The notes: a model not told the origin generated them from the letters alone. A stretch of 64,000 bases of DNA from Ligula intestinalis (GCA_036362985.1 JAYGXS010000001.1:11754889-11818888), one strand, 5' to 3'. Positions 29,850-40,230 are shown, counted from the first letter of the stretch. Program-made: numbers and translations.

Positions 29850-30245
29850 TATGGTGGACATCATCGAAATCGATGGTCGAACTATCAGTGTTCGGGTTTC
29901 AGAAAACGCTAATAAAGGCGCCTTCTCTTCCGTGGCGGACGCCGACTTCAGGTGGTGGTCGCATGTCACCCCAACCCCCTCCTTGATGACAATATTTTTT
30001 CAGTCCGCGCACTTAACACTGGTATCTAATCCTTTATAGTCGAAAAAAACTCTTGAGATTTTTTGGTAAAATTCCTCGAGACAGGTGAGCTACTGTTTAT
30101 GGGTCAAATGTTTACCACCTGTGTTTATAGTTTCATCACAGTTAATCTGCCGACGCGTTCCGGTCATACTTAATAGCGGTAAAGGAAACGAAAAAAAATT
30201 GGAGTCACACACAGCTCCGTGCGCCATAAAGTTCGTTTAAAAAAT
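29850..30245 (+). mobile_element. PLE-B 3' tail behind an R-family end
   Basis: ATGGTGGACATCATCG and GATGGTCGAACTATCAG (R-family end) lead into GGCGCCTTCTCTTCCGTGGCGG, the LPW-region of PLE-B in DNA form. The tail follows, co-linear with 27,130-27,438. The reading frame is not preserved. It provides an uninterrupted version of the site invaded by PLE-A at 27,448. Confidence 0.6.
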
Positions 30246-30564
30246 ACATTCCATAATACATTTCAAGAGGTTTCGTTACAGCGTAAGTTCGTGCTTAAAA
30301 CCTAACTCTATCCATAAATTAGGGCTTATCTGAAAACAAAAGCAGCAAAAAACAGTCGATTCAATTGCCAGAACAAAGGCTTATTTGCCTAACATTGCAG
30401 ATTCACTCATCAACCCGCCATCAATGAAAGTAACAGGAGCAGTAGAATCAGTATATACAGTAACGCAATCATTATGCGACCAAATACCTACTGAAAAAAT
30501 TTGCAGGTTATTTCAACTTCTGACGCTCCAACCCGGGACCTGCTACTTAGTATGTCGCAAAGTG

Positions 30565-31110
30565 TTAGGGCTAGGAAGGTTTACCCTAACATCTGCGATC
30601 TTCCAGGCCCGGTTCCTTAGGATATTAGAGGGGTCTTGATAAGGCCAGAGTATAAGGAAGAACATATTCTTTATAGAAGGAATAAGAGGAAAGGGAGTAG
30701 GTTTGGCATGGCGTTCGACCGTGAGGGCCGTGTGAGAGCGTGGAGTTGTCAGAGCGGACAGCGACGCTGTCTTCGTGCACCCCGCTTGGAGTGGAATCCC
30801 TAGTGTCCGTCAGCGCGGGAATTGACACAACGGGCCAGGGTGGACGTTGTGTGAGTCAGCTTTAGGAAGCTGATTGACCTGACCTATCTCGAGTGCGTGT
30901 GTGCGCCCCAGTCCCCCGGGGGCAAAGGCTACGCATAGCATGCGTAAATGGGCCATAGCCCTCGGTCGAGCATGACCAAGACTGTCACCATGAGACCTCA
31001 TCTGTAGCATCTCGCGTTTGGAGGAGGTGGACTGTAGAACCGCCCCAAGTAATCCAACGCCCTTGTAGTCACCCAACTCAGCGTAAAACGCACAACCTCT
31101 CGTGACTGTT
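30565..31110 (-). repeat. Dispersed repeat K, full-length type
   Basis: Contains, in reverse order, CTTCCAGGCCCGGTTCCTTAGG, the GAACATATTCTTTATAGAAGG polyadenylation-like region, and the GC-rich part with GGGGCAAAGGCTACGC and CATCTCGCGTTTGGAGG. It resembles 15,030-15,180 and 58,450-58,930. Confidence 0.65.
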
Positions 31111-31114
31111 AGCA

Positions 31115-31400
31115 CATGCATCAAAATGTCTTTTCAACCCAATTCTAACTCACAGATGACCTCGCTAGAGGCGCTGGACGACTCCCGAGCTCTGACACTT
31201 AGGAGGTCGTCCTGGCGGCCGCTAACACACAGTCTTTCGGCTGCAAACTGCCTCCAACCTATTCTCTGCTAGCTCTCTGCAGAATATTCTATTCCTCCCA
31301 CTTGGCGCCCCAATCCTTCTCTTCCCCTACTGCAAGGGTCGCCCCTATTAACTTAAGCCACTGCGCTACTCTCACCTTTGAGCATCGGGCTCGTTGTACT
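31115..31400. other. Nothing recognised
   Basis: No supported feature. Confidence 0.35.
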
Positions 31401-31404
31401 GTCG

Positions 31405-31860
31405 GTTCTGATTGGGTATGTTTAATATGCTATGTGCTCGCTCACCGACCGCATGGCTGGGGCGTCAGACTTCTCATCACAGAAAAACAGTGCTGTCACG
31501 AGGAAGCATATGCGAGGCCTCGCTAGCAGCGGTCAGCGGTCACACAGTTAATTTGGCCGTCGGGCTTTCTGCCAAGGTGCATCAGATGGTGGGAGCGTGG
31601 TGGGAACAGAAAACGTAAAATAGTTCGTTTTTTTGATAATTTTGCTTTTATTGCCTGCGTTCGTGGACCGAACGGCGCAAAGGCTGGTCGTGATTAAGTC
31701 ATAAACATCTCTGGCTCGACTGCCCAAGCGTTTGTATAAGGCCGCCTGATGAATAGTCAAGTGGAAAGAACATTTAGTGGGCAAAACCTGGCCGCGGGCT
31801 CCAGCTTCAGAAGTCGCATGGTTGACTAGCTGACGCCTAATAGAACAGAAATGAACTAAG
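31405..31860. repeat. Dispersed repeat T, opposite orientation
   Basis: The reverse complement matches 6,345-6,720. Landmarks here are CACCGACCGCATGGCTGGGGC, GAGGCCTCGCTAGCAGCGGTC, GAACAGAAAACGTAAAATAG and AAGGCCGCCTGATGAA. It abuts PLE-A at about 31,870. Confidence 0.6.
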
Positions 31861-31869
31861 GCGAATATT

Positions 31870-32395
31870 TGCAGCTCAGGTGTGTGAATAGGTAAAAAAG
31901 AAGAAAGAGGCATGTCGATCACCAGTGTTCTAGTTTTTTTTCTTCTGAGCTTTCAAACTCTTACCGGGGTTCATCGACAGAAATAAAAGCGTCAAAGAAA
32001 AACAGGCAACAGTTATAGGGAACAGGGTCCAATCAACCACCAGTGACGTCACTCCACAGATGCCCGTTCAGGGCCAAATCAATTAATTGATTAACTGAGT
32101 TCTCGTCCGACGAAAAACAAGCAACACAAGTTTAATTTCGCCCACATCGGCAGCAAGACAGGCCGATAATTGATTAAAATCTGGGCCTCAGTTGAGGACA
32201 CGTTCAATCGATTCATTGATCTGGCGCCGGCATACAGAGCCCTGCGAAGTCCCCTGCGGACGGATGTCAGTGGTTGGTGACTGGCCCCTGCTATTCGTTA
32301 CGACTATTACCCTGACGATAAACTCCAGTAAGTATTCGAAACCTCGGACGAATAGAACCGGTGATCGACACGCGTCCTTCTTCTTATTCTTTTCT
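31870..32395 (+). mobile_element. Palindromic PLE-A remnant
   Basis: The left arm (minus sense) has an extension with ACACACCTGAGCTGC, a hammerhead-like core CTGTCGA (31,980-31,974) with GTTTGAAAGCTC, then the 3' region and a protein-end scrap (ENSVNQLIDLA). The right arm begins near 32,100 with the GGCAGCAAGACAGGCCG coding end and continues as DTFNRFIDLAPAYRAL. Its hammerhead core CTGACGA is at 32,312-32,318 and GAAA at 32,338-32,341. Here the extension appears to be on the inverted side. I found no convincing target duplication. Confidence 0.65.
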
Positions 32396-32655
32396 ACTTA
32401 AACCAAAAATGCCATTCCAGTCTCCCTTGTATTTTTTCGTTTATGTCCTTTTGCCTATAATTCTAGCTGCCGTGAGGCTGTTGGCGGGCATCGAGATTGA
32501 GCTGCAAGGCACAGCGGAACAAGTGTGTCATGTAACGCGGAGGGGGAGCTTCCTCCCACAATCGTATCTGTTAAATACTATAAATGCTGTGCATCTAATT
32601 TATCAACTGCCCTTATCTGATTCTGTCTCTGTTGCCTGATTCGAGCATGAATGCG
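32396..32655. other. Nothing certain; possible SINE-tail scrap
   Basis: Near 32,400-32,430, AAACCAAAAATGCCATTCCAG resembles the SINE tail motif at 49,860 and 58,290. Otherwise no feature is supported. Confidence 0.3.
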
Positions 32656-32659
32656 TCAG

Positions 32660-33930
32660 ACCATTAAAACCCCCTCTTCGTGGTATAAAGTATTCCTCAC
32701 ATCTGCTTCCTTAAACTCTCTTTTCGCCAGTCCACTTCAAGTGATCGCCGGCGATCAGCAGTTACCTCACCCGTGGATCACGTGTGCGTCGTATTTGTGC
32801 GTGCATCGATATTCTGCCACTCGCACCTGTTGGCCGGAATGCATGTCCGACTAACCAGCTCGCTACCAAGCCAAAAATGCACCGATGGTGCCTACTACAA
32901 GAGGGGGGAGGGAATATATCGAAGACCTTGGGATTACCAGGGTAATTGGAGAGTTTCCACGTGATTAAATTGCTTGTTTAAGTCGAACTTCGCCAAATGT
33001 GTTTGGGTTACTTCAAAGTGACGCAAATTCGGAGGTTTTTTGTGCCTCAAGAAGTGCTTAAATGGCTGGTTTGAGGTCAGTAGAGTGGCCACTTATTAGG
33101 ACGCGTTTCGTCCTCAAAAAGCAGCATATATTTTTTCCCAATTGTTAAACCATTTGAGCAAATGCGTATGGATGCCAACTGTCTTTGCATTAGCTAAGTG
33201 TACTTGCTTCCACAGTAGCGTGTGATTCTATAAACACAATTCGGGGTAGCGTGCAATGGCAGGGCAGCCTTTGTCCGTTTACTTGGGATTGTTCGATCAG
33301 AACTGATGTGCATGAGTTCAGTTGCATTGTCTGTCCTTTCAGGAGTCCAGCGCAGCAGTTGGCTGATGGTGTTTGAAATCTTATCAGCCTTAAAACGTCA
33401 GGGTATTATCACGAACTTTATCTGAACTGACTGTTCCGTCAGTTTTAGTCGTAAGGGGTCGCTGTATTTTTGACTGAAGCGTGGAGCATAGTTCCGTTTA
33501 ATTAGGACTACTTTGAAGTGAGCAGGGTCTGTATCTAATGTCTCGATAGAAAACATGTTTCTCGCTCTCCGAGTTTTCGTTGTTATTGTATTGGCACAAA
33601 GTTAATGAGATGCCAGGGTTTTCCACCCCATGTACTCTTGTGGAAAACAGAACACCTTGTTTATGCACCATCCTTTGCAAACATGAGGATGTCCAAGAAG
33701 GGGGCTTATCATATTGCTCCTTTTCCATTGTAAATTGGATTTTTAGGTGTAGAGTATTCGCAGTATTCACTATGGCCTTGGCGTCCTCATTTTTATCAAC
33801 AATAATGCATATGCCGTCCAGGTGTCTTCCATATTATGTTCAAATTTTCAATTTAGATTTCACCTTTTCGTTTAGGTGGCTCAATAAAATGTCGGCGAAG
33901 ATTGGTGCTAATGGACTTCCCATTGTGAAT
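32660..33930 (-). mobile_element. PLE-B element, RT to 3' tail, heavily decayed
   Basis: The minus strand reads, from 33,922: MGSPLAPIFADILLSHLNEK (the RT motif preceding the active site). Two stops follow and the YVDD motif is unrecognisable, then VDKNEDAKAIVNTANTLHLK and IQFTMEKEQYDKPP. Further on come CVYRITRYCGSKYT (GIY-YIG signature, near 33,240) and HTHLLKWFNNWE. The end is near 32,940 with LQLPW, followed by the tail shared with 8,900-10,100. Order and spacing match a single ancient insertion. Confidence 0.65.
33500..33925 (-). pseudogene. PLE-B reverse transcriptase fragment
   Basis: Compare MGSPLAPIFADILL with MGSPLSGLIAEAVL at 7,004, and IQFTMEKEQYDKPP with IQFTMEEEKDSQLP at 7,178. 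The spacing between these blocks is the same. Several stops lie in the intervening stretch that should hold YVDD. Confidence 0.7.
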
Positions 33931-33931
33931 C

Positions 33932-34700
33932 AGGTAGTTTGCCTGCATAGTTGCCCATTAAACAGAAATTGAACCTTTTTGATACCAGGTTTCAATAAAT
34001 TTGCCGCATGTGTACATGTGACCTCTGTTGTTTTATCGAGGTGTGCATTTATAATTAAGGATTTTTATAGTGATACATTTGCCGGAAACGTTGTGCTGCT
34101 TAATTTATGCCATATGTGAAAACTGTATGATTCGAAAACTAATGTTAAATCGCTATTAATTCCTCCAAAACCCCTCTGGAAATTGGTTGTTTCCAATTAA
34201 TTCTGCTGTCCACGCCCGATTTAACTCCATACCTGGAGAGAATGCTTTGAAATGCAATAGCTACTTCGGGTTCGGGTGGCGGTTTCCTCTGCTGTGGCCA
34301 CAACAGAGTTGAATGACAAACGCCCAAAAGTTTCCACTTGAGTAAGTCTAAATAGGGTATCATAAAGAGGCGCCTAATGTAATATAATGGCAGGAATGCA
34401 TAACCTGGTTCTTGGCTGAAGCAGAATAAATTTGAATAGTGCAAATGCGACAAACTATGCAAAATTTAGTGAAATCATGCAATTTCGTGACCTCGTATTC
34501 AATCACGTACGGTGATCGCACGTTGCAGTTTTAACTAGGCTTGAATCTGAACTGGCTTGCTTAGATAAATCCGCCCTCTCTTACCTCTTCCCCCACCATG
34601 CATAACCTTATATCAGACCAACATTTCAAGCTTTATTAAGCTATCACTTGGCACCCAACTAGGTCGATCTTTAATTGGACAGCTTATCTTGTCTTATTAC
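33932..34700. other. Nothing recognised
   Basis: This may include older PLE-B RT sequence on the minus strand, but no motif is clear enough to claim. Confidence 0.35.
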
Positions 34701-34718
34701 TAGGCAATGACCATATGT

Positions 34719-34842
34719 AGCAGAAATGGGTGACCGTGCCTGCTACTGTTTCTTACTCATGTCTCTGATGATGAATCAGCGACGGATGTCGAAACGTCAG
34801 GCGAATAAACGTATTGTTTCAGCGATTGAGTCTCCTTCTTCT
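34719..34842 (+). mobile_element. Solo hammerhead pLTR unit, 124 bp, with 14-bp TSD
   Basis: CAATGACCATATGT (34,705-34,718) and CAATGACCATACGT (34,843-34,856) flank 124 bases that contain only a PLE-A-type pLTR: about 45 bases of lead, the hammerhead motif, then GCGAATAAACG, CAGCGATTGAG and TCTCCTTCTTCT. There is no coding sequence, inverted piece or extension. The single mismatch between the flanks suggests moderate age. It is the most compact insertion here and recalls the non-autonomous hammerhead retroelements called retrozymes, though these are usually described with longer bodies. Confidence 0.78.
34745..34812 (+). ncRNA. Hammerhead-like ribozyme in solo unit
   Basis: Stem I GUCU (34,761-34,764) pairs with AGGC right after the expected cleavage site, and GUUU pairs with AAAC across an internal loop. 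Core CUGAUGA is at 34,765-34,771, GAAA at 34,791-34,794, then CG and UC (34,797-34,798). Stem II is weak here (G-U, A-U, U-A, C-G with a mismatch; an alternative is CGAC-GGAU-GUCG). Confidence 0.55.
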
Positions 34843-34989
34843 CAATGACCATACGTCGTTGTATAAGAGGTCGCGAAACTGTATGACGTCCATAAATTCC
34901 GCATATTTAGTCGTCTTTGTCCTATTCCGTGACTGATCAGGTCATTCTGTTGGATAACAACAAAAAACACGGAAAGGCACGTAGACATT

Positions 34990-35536
34990 TTGCGCAAAAA
35001 TTCCGTTCAGATGCACCATACAAAGGACGTTCGTTAACCGGAGTACTGATGTCTTCGGAAAAGTATATGGAACGTTCGTCCGGCCGCATCTGGAATATGC
35101 GTTACAGGCTTGGCGCCTCTGGCTTCAGAAAGACATGCGGATTCTCGAAGGTGTTCAAAGTCGATCTACCAAGGTGGTCCCTGAACTTAAGCAGTTCACC
35201 TATGAACAGCGGCTGACTGCTTTAAACCTCTTTCCCCTCCATTATAGACAAGACAGAGGGGACCTTATAGCAACTTTTCAGTTACTATGGGGAACTGGTC
35301 TGGATGTCAAATGGGAGGATCTCTTTCAAATGGCCCCAAGAAGGAACCTCCGAAGACATGACTGCCAGTTGAAGAAGGAACTAAGCCGAACAAACCAACG
35401 TTCATCCTTCTTCTCTCAAAGGGTCATTCGACAGTGGAACTCCTTGCCCGAGTCTATTGTGCATGCATGCACGGTTGACGTCTTCGAGAGACGTTTGGAT
35501 AACCATATGTCAACACCTTACACCTATTTGACATAA
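34990..35536 (+). pseudogene. Non-LTR retrotransposon RT, C-terminal part
   Basis: In one frame from 34,991: IQRTFVNRSTDVFGKVYGTF, VRPHLEYALQAW, MRILEGVQSRSTKVVPELK, YEQRLTALNLFPLHYRQDRG, a spacer with NLRRHDCQLKK, FFSQRVIRQWNSLPESIV and FERRLDNHM, ending TAA at 35,536. This is the canonical tail of Jockey/CR1-type LINE proteins (VRPHLEYA, LE.VQ, WNSLPE..V). The frame is open for about 180 codons, younger than the fossil at 15.9 kb. RT catalytic motifs lie upstream and are absent. Confidence 0.85.
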
Positions 35537-35539
35537 AAT

Positions 35540-35925
35540 TACAAACAATCAAACTACTAGTTTGATTCCAATAGCGTATTTATTTACACTAGTAGATCAC
35601 AGAGACTGGATATTCAGTGAACATTTGTAAGCTGCCATTCCGCAAACGCCTCATCTCTTCAACAATTCATTTTTCCAAATTATTTCTGTGCAATTTTGCA
35701 CAACAAAAGCGATCTGTAACAATGTTTGCATATTTCACACAAACTTATGCTTTCTTGTACCATTTCAATGGAGTTTTTAAGGGCTTCGGTCATTCACTCC
35801 AAATATACTGACTGATACTGACACCCAACTTTTGGCGCCTCACTGCGTGCCGTACGTACTTCCTGGCGCCAGGTATGTGGTTGACGGGCGCAACCTAATT
35901 AAAAGCCTTTAATTATAATGTTTTG
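35540..35925. other. Nothing recognised
   Basis: This may include the 3' end of the LINE above. There is no poly-A tail or simple repeat to mark it. Confidence 0.35.
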
Positions 35926-35929
35926 GTTA

Positions 35930-36200
35930 ATTTCCAAAGAAATTAATGCACAAAATCGGAGTATGGCCTTTGGAAATAAACTTCTAAGGCTGCCGGTTGG
36001 AAAGTTTTTGCAAATATTTGAGCTGAAGTGCATCAGCCACTGCAGACCAACCGCTTAATGAGCACAATCTGCCAACAGACAATCAGTAGTATAAACTGCG
36101 CAACTATTGACCATTCTGATAGCACAGCTACTGGTTAAAAATCCAGACGCACCTGTTTCGCCGGATCCCTTGCAGCTGTGTCAAGCAGTAGCATATTGCC
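35930..36200 (+). repeat. Dispersed repeat M
   Basis: Shares CAAATATTTGAGCTGAAGTG, CATCAGCCACTGC, CAATCTGCCAACAGAC and ATAGCACAGCTACTGGTTAA with 61,735-62,020, 39,500-39,620 and 39,170-39,245. The same AAATATTTG-GG core forms the inverted repeats at 62,557-62,690. Confidence 0.5.
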
Positions 36201-36204
36201 CTCC

Positions 36205-36375
36205 CTGTTTCCTCTCTAGTTTCCTGTTCCTCCCTTTTCACTTTTTTCCCTCGCTCTCTCTTCCTTCCCTTCCTCGTTACTGCCTTTCTCGTTCCTCTTC
36301 CTTCTCAATCTTTTCGTCTCTCCTTCACCCTCTCTCCTTACCGCTCTCTCGCTTCCTCTTCCCTTGCAAAACCTG
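36205..36375 (+). repeat. Polypyrimidine tract
   Basis: About 170 bases of C and T-rich sequence (CTCTCTTCCTTCCCTTCC and similar). It reads as part of an open frame only because it lacks purines. The purine-rich counterpart is at 40,545-40,640, next to the same R-family part, so the tract belongs to repeat R. Confidence 0.65.
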
Positions 36376-36379
36376 CTCT

Positions 36380-36520
36380 ACCATGCTCATGTCCGATCTG
36401 TTTTCCTTTTCAGCGTTGCACCCATCCCACCTCAGGCGACCGACGGCTAGGCAGTTGCCGGTTGCGGGCGGTGGGGGAGAGAGTGAGGTCGACCCTTGGC
36501 CACCACAGTGAGTCCAGTGT
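36380..36520 (-). repeat. Dispersed repeat R, part
   Basis: Reverse of 40,380-40,530: CCTGCTCTACCATGCTCATG, CACCTCAGGCGACCG and GAGAGAGTGAGGTCGACCC. Confidence 0.6.
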
Positions 36521-36589
36521 GTCTTGTTGTGTGTAGTGGCTGTCTGTGTGTGGGAGCCTACCTAGCGAGAAGTGCTGTTTGGTACGCGC

Positions 36590-36835
36590 GTTGAGTGTTT
36601 GACGTGCCAGCCGTCTGCGCCCTCCCGCATTTCAAACCTTCTTGACTCTGTTGTAACACCGGTTTCCGGTGCGGGGTTGGTCAGAGAATGGGATAGACCC
36701 GGCGAGTTTACCTTCACTATAATCGGCCACAGTCACCGCCTGCTTCAATTCGCTGAAGCTCGCAATGGATTTCGTCAAAATCGACGGTCGAACTATCGTC
36801 CTGCCAGTATGGTCACTAATTACGTATTTTTGTAT
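36590..36835 (+). repeat. Dispersed repeat R, end part
   Basis: Co-linear with 51,280-51,510: TCTGCGCCCTCCCGCATTTC, CCGGTGCGGGG, TTCACTATAATC, GTCACCGC-TGCTTCA, GCTGAAGCTCG, and GACGGTCGAACTATCGTC. The reverse of 39,975-40,130 carries the same series. Confidence 0.65.
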
Positions 36836-36845
36836 ATAAATTACT

Positions 36846-37075
36846 GGCCTTAGCAAGTATGATTACGAGAATTAGCGCTCCTGACATTAGCATACTACTT
36901 CTAGCAGCAGGATCCTAGACCTCGTAGTCTACACTTTAAGAAAAACTAGCAATGTTTTGGTGAATAGAGGTAGGGGGCAAAAACTACGAGAAGTAATGAT
37001 GTGTTCCGAGCCTCAAACATGTACGTTACTTGGAATAACATAAATCCAGGTCCAAAATCAGGTCCAAATCCGCGT
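36846..37075 (+). repeat. Dispersed repeat D, copy 2
   Basis: Co-linear with 29,225-29,440; both read GGCCTTA at the left and CTCAAACAT/TTCAAACAT near the right. Confidence 0.55.
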
Positions 37076-37570
37076 TGGAGGAAAAGCATTTTCTGTAGTA
37101 AGGAATATATTGGATGAAGTTGACGATCGGACGAGAGCACGACCACCCGCGAGGGCGGCGTCTAAATTGTGAGAGCATGGCAGTCGTTGCATTGAGGTCC
37201 TGTATGCATCAGCCTTGAAGATGATTGGCCAGCCAGACAAGCGTGCACACGTGCTAGCATCCGAAATAGCCGAGACGTGTAGCGTTACACGCGGAGTTGG
37301 GTTCCTGTCTATACACCATATAGCACAAAAAACATGTTTGGGGCCTATCTGATGAGCTGGACCCCTTGCAGCTGCGTCAATCAGTGGCACAGGATCAGCG
37401 AACCACATAGCTGGGCTTTTAGCTGGTACCTGTGCTGCCAGTATGCCAGTTATTAAGCACGTTGAACGAGCATTTGGTTATATAGCAAAAAAACAAAGAA
37501 TTAATCATTGAAGCCATAGGAGTGCAGGCAGATAGGGCGAATTCACAACGTCAACGTCTTGCTATTATAT
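37076..37570. other. Nothing certain
   Basis: Near 37,365-37,445, CTTGCAGCTGCGTCAATCAG and AGCTGGTACCTGTGCTGCCA recall parts of repeat M in both orientations. No gene is supported. Confidence 0.35.
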
Positions 37571-37575
37571 TAATA

Positions 37576-37761
37576 CAGTGGAGTCCGGTTAATGTGGACA
37601 CCTCCGTTCCAGGCCAACTGTCCATATTCAATGGTTGTCCACATTAAGCGAACTGACCCCAAACCAGTCGTTTCTACTATGGAGAAATTCCGTTCCTGGC
37701 CAACTGTCCACATTAAGCGGTTGTCCACATTAACCGTGTCCACATTAACCGGACTCCACTG
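37576..37761. mobile_element. MITE with perfect TIRs, TA-flanked
   Basis: The ends are CAGTGGAGTCCGGTTAATGT and, reversed, the identical sequence; the perfect inverted repeat extends to at least 25 bp (37,576-37,600 with 37,737-37,761). TA lies at 37,574-37,575 and 37,762-37,763. Internally the motif TGTCCACATTAA recurs in both orientations. CAGTGGA termini and TA sites suggest a pogo/Tigger-type non-autonomous element of 186 bp. Frames on both strands simply read the palindrome. Confidence 0.92.
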
Positions 37762-37799
37762 TATTAGCAAATGAAGCCCACAGTCCGAATGAGCCTTAT

Positions 37800-38530
37800 C
37801 TGGCACTCACGAATCCACTAAAATGCCATCACGTTCTGTCCACCTCTCGGTCAGAAATCACTAGCACCAACACCACCATAACAACACTAAATGAATACCC
37901 CCACTTGCCTTCTGGTTGCAGTTGCTGCAATCAGACGCAGTCCTAGTTAGCTGTGGGCGCAAACGCGACAACTATCACTAAATGAAACTGCTTAGGTCCC
38001 TCTTGCACTACCACGTTTTCACAAACATACACTTGGGTAATGAGTGGGAGTGCTCGCTATGCACATTCTCATGTTAATGGACAGGATCAAAGTATAAATC
38101 ATTAATGCAATAGCCTTACGAGCCAATTTTTCTGCTGTACAAATGATGGCGAGATATCTGATGTGCAAGAATGCATTTATTCCTGTGGGGTTTGTAAATA
38201 TACCTGGTGAAGCCTATTTCATGCGGAGCGAGGGTTCAGCATGCATTTCACGCGAAGTCAAACAGTGCCCCCCAGCTTCATTAAGAATTACCGTAAGATT
38301 CAGAATATTCACTAGGGAGACACAGAACCCGGGGCAGCCTCCCATATAACAATTCAGAAATTTTTTCATTGTAGATGAACGAATAAGCTCGACTATACCA
38401 TGCTTTTACGATATAGTTTGAGCCAATTCTCCGGAAGAAACTTTTTCTCTCTCGGTCCCAACTCTCCTATGAGAATTTTAGCTGAAATCCACCTGTTACT
38501 GAGGAGCTATCGAAGAATTTAGTTTAATAG
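37800..38530. other. Nothing recognised
   Basis: No supported feature. Confidence 0.4.
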
Positions 38531-38534
38531 AGTT

Positions 38535-39010
38535 TACCTTAACATCTGTGATCTTTTACGCCCAGTTCCTTAGGAGCAAATAAAAGTCATTAGAAGCCCA
38601 GAGTGGTAGGAAGAGTTTATTCTGTACAGAAGGATTGAAAGAATAGGTAGGAGGAAATTTGACTAGCACGAGTGCAGTCCGTTTCCTAGTCGGGTCGGGT
38701 CCGAAGTGATATCTGGTGGCAGTCACCGCATCGAGGTCTGTGTCCAGACAGATTTAGGTACACCTACTAAATGAAACTGGGCTACTACCTCGGATATCTC
38801 ATTGGATCGATTGAGGTCAGGACGGGGAGGCACGTTCGCCAACATTGAGAGGTCGCGCGTCAGTTCGTGCATGGCCCGAGGCACGCCGAAAATGGCCTTC
38901 GTGCGGAGGTCTATGTTCTGGGTGATCTCGTCTGTGGCGTCACCCGTTAGGAGAGGGTCGGGCTGCAGAGATACTTCAGGGTAATACTCACAAGATGCCC
39001 ATAGACAGCC
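38535..39010 (-). repeat. Dispersed repeat K with DATD-type block
   Basis: Reverse-strand landmarks are ACGCCCAGTTCCTTAGGAG, GAAGAGTTTATTCTGTACAG, GGTTCGTGCATGGCCCGAGG and GTGATCTCGTCTGTGGCGTC. The minus-strand frame (39,022-38,723) contains GDATDEITQNIDLRTKAIFG, similar to the peptide readable at 1,745 and 62,430. It is 99 codons long and open. Confidence 0.65.
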
Positions 39011-39500
39011 AGTTGTATACACACTATATAAGGTTGCAGGTTTAAACCTCCTGGGTCGGCAGACCTGGGGTTGGCTAGGGCTGATTGATTACGACTAATA
39101 AGCTAGGAATAGCCATTCGAGTCTCCACATTTAGTTGGTAATTTATTTTTGTTCAGATGAAATGTTGACCATAGTGATAGCAGCACAGGTACCAGCTAAA
39201 AGCCCAGACACGCGTTTGTCCGATATTCTGCCGCTGCATGATACAGCTACAAAAAGTTCGGCTCACCAGTGGGTTCCTTAGCGTTCCCTCGCGTAGTTTT
39301 TGAGAAATACACCTAATTCGTATAAATTGGAAGGCAGGCATCCCGAGAAATGGAAGTTGAAGGACATAGGTTCTTTGAGAAAACAAGGTAAGTTTATTCA
39401 GTAAATTTTCGACGCTGGATCCCCAGGTCGTCGTTAGCCTTGAGAAGATGTGCAACCAATAATTAAAATTTCAACCGTGCTAAAAAATCAATAGCTTGGA
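39010..39500. other. Mostly unrecognised; repeat M scrap
   Basis: At 39,170-39,245, GACCATAGTGATAGCAGCAC and CCGCTGCATGATACAGCTAC match 61,893-61,975. No gene is supported. Confidence 0.4.
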
Positions 39501-39660
39501 GGACATCCTTCGGAATATAACTTTCTAGGCTGGACCCGAAAGCTGATATGAATATTTTAGCTTGTATCCATCAGCAGTTGTGGAATAGGTGTGTTATATT
39601 AACAAGATGCCGTCAGGCAGTCAGCAATCAGCCAATATTGAATGGTTTACCCTGCTGCGA
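39501..39660 (+). repeat. Dispersed repeat M
   Basis: TTTCTAGGCTGGACCCGAAAG and GAATATTTTAGCTTGTATCCATCAGCAGTTG are co-linear with 35,975-36,050. Confidence 0.45.
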
Positions 39661-39974
39661 GCACAGTTTCGAGTTAAAACCCAGACTCTCCTGCTTACTT
39701 CCTAACCGACAGTCCGACCGTTGCTTCCAAACGCCCTTGTTCGATCTGCTGTGATCGCTGTCCTTCAATCAGCGTGACCCATTCCATTGGTTGCAGGACA
39801 GGTCAGAAGTTACCTCCAGCCCTGCACCGGATACAAGAACACACACAAGTCAACTGGTTTGTTTACTGTCCACAGCTTGTCTCGGCAGAGCCGGTTGTTA
39901 GCTCTTTTTAACAGTATACTGTCCGACCTAATTGCTCTTAATGACTTTTTGACTTGGGGAGCCTTCTGTAGTCG

Positions 39975-40230
39975 ACTATCCGCCATGTATTTCAGCAGGC
40001 TGACGCAACGCGGTGACTCCTGCGGGATTACAGTGAACAGCGGAGAATCTACGCCACTCTTTCACCGCTCCCTAACCGGGACCCGGTATCAAAACGAGAG
40101 TCAGGAAAATCGGAGATGGGGGAGGGTGCCGGCGGCTGACGTGACCAAAACTCAACACGCACACCAACAACATGTCTTGCTATGTAGGCTCCCGCGTGCG
40201 TGGGAGTGCTATCAAGGCCAAATTAAGAAG
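39975..40230 (-). repeat. Dispersed repeat R, end part (reversed)
   Basis: The reverse complement carries GACTCTCGTTTTGATACCGGG, TTCACTGTAATCCCGCAGG and AGTCACCGCGTTGCGTCAGC, as in 51,330-51,450. Confidence 0.6.

Noticed and set aside
31405..31922. Frames on both strands as a gene
   Set aside because: The DNA is repeat T running into a PLE-A terminus.
36107..36511. A 134-codon protein frame
   Set aside because: It crosses a polypyrimidine tract; the long open frame follows from lack of purines.
37570..37806. Overlapping frames on both strands of similar sequence
   Set aside because: They read the two arms of the MITE with perfect inverted repeats.
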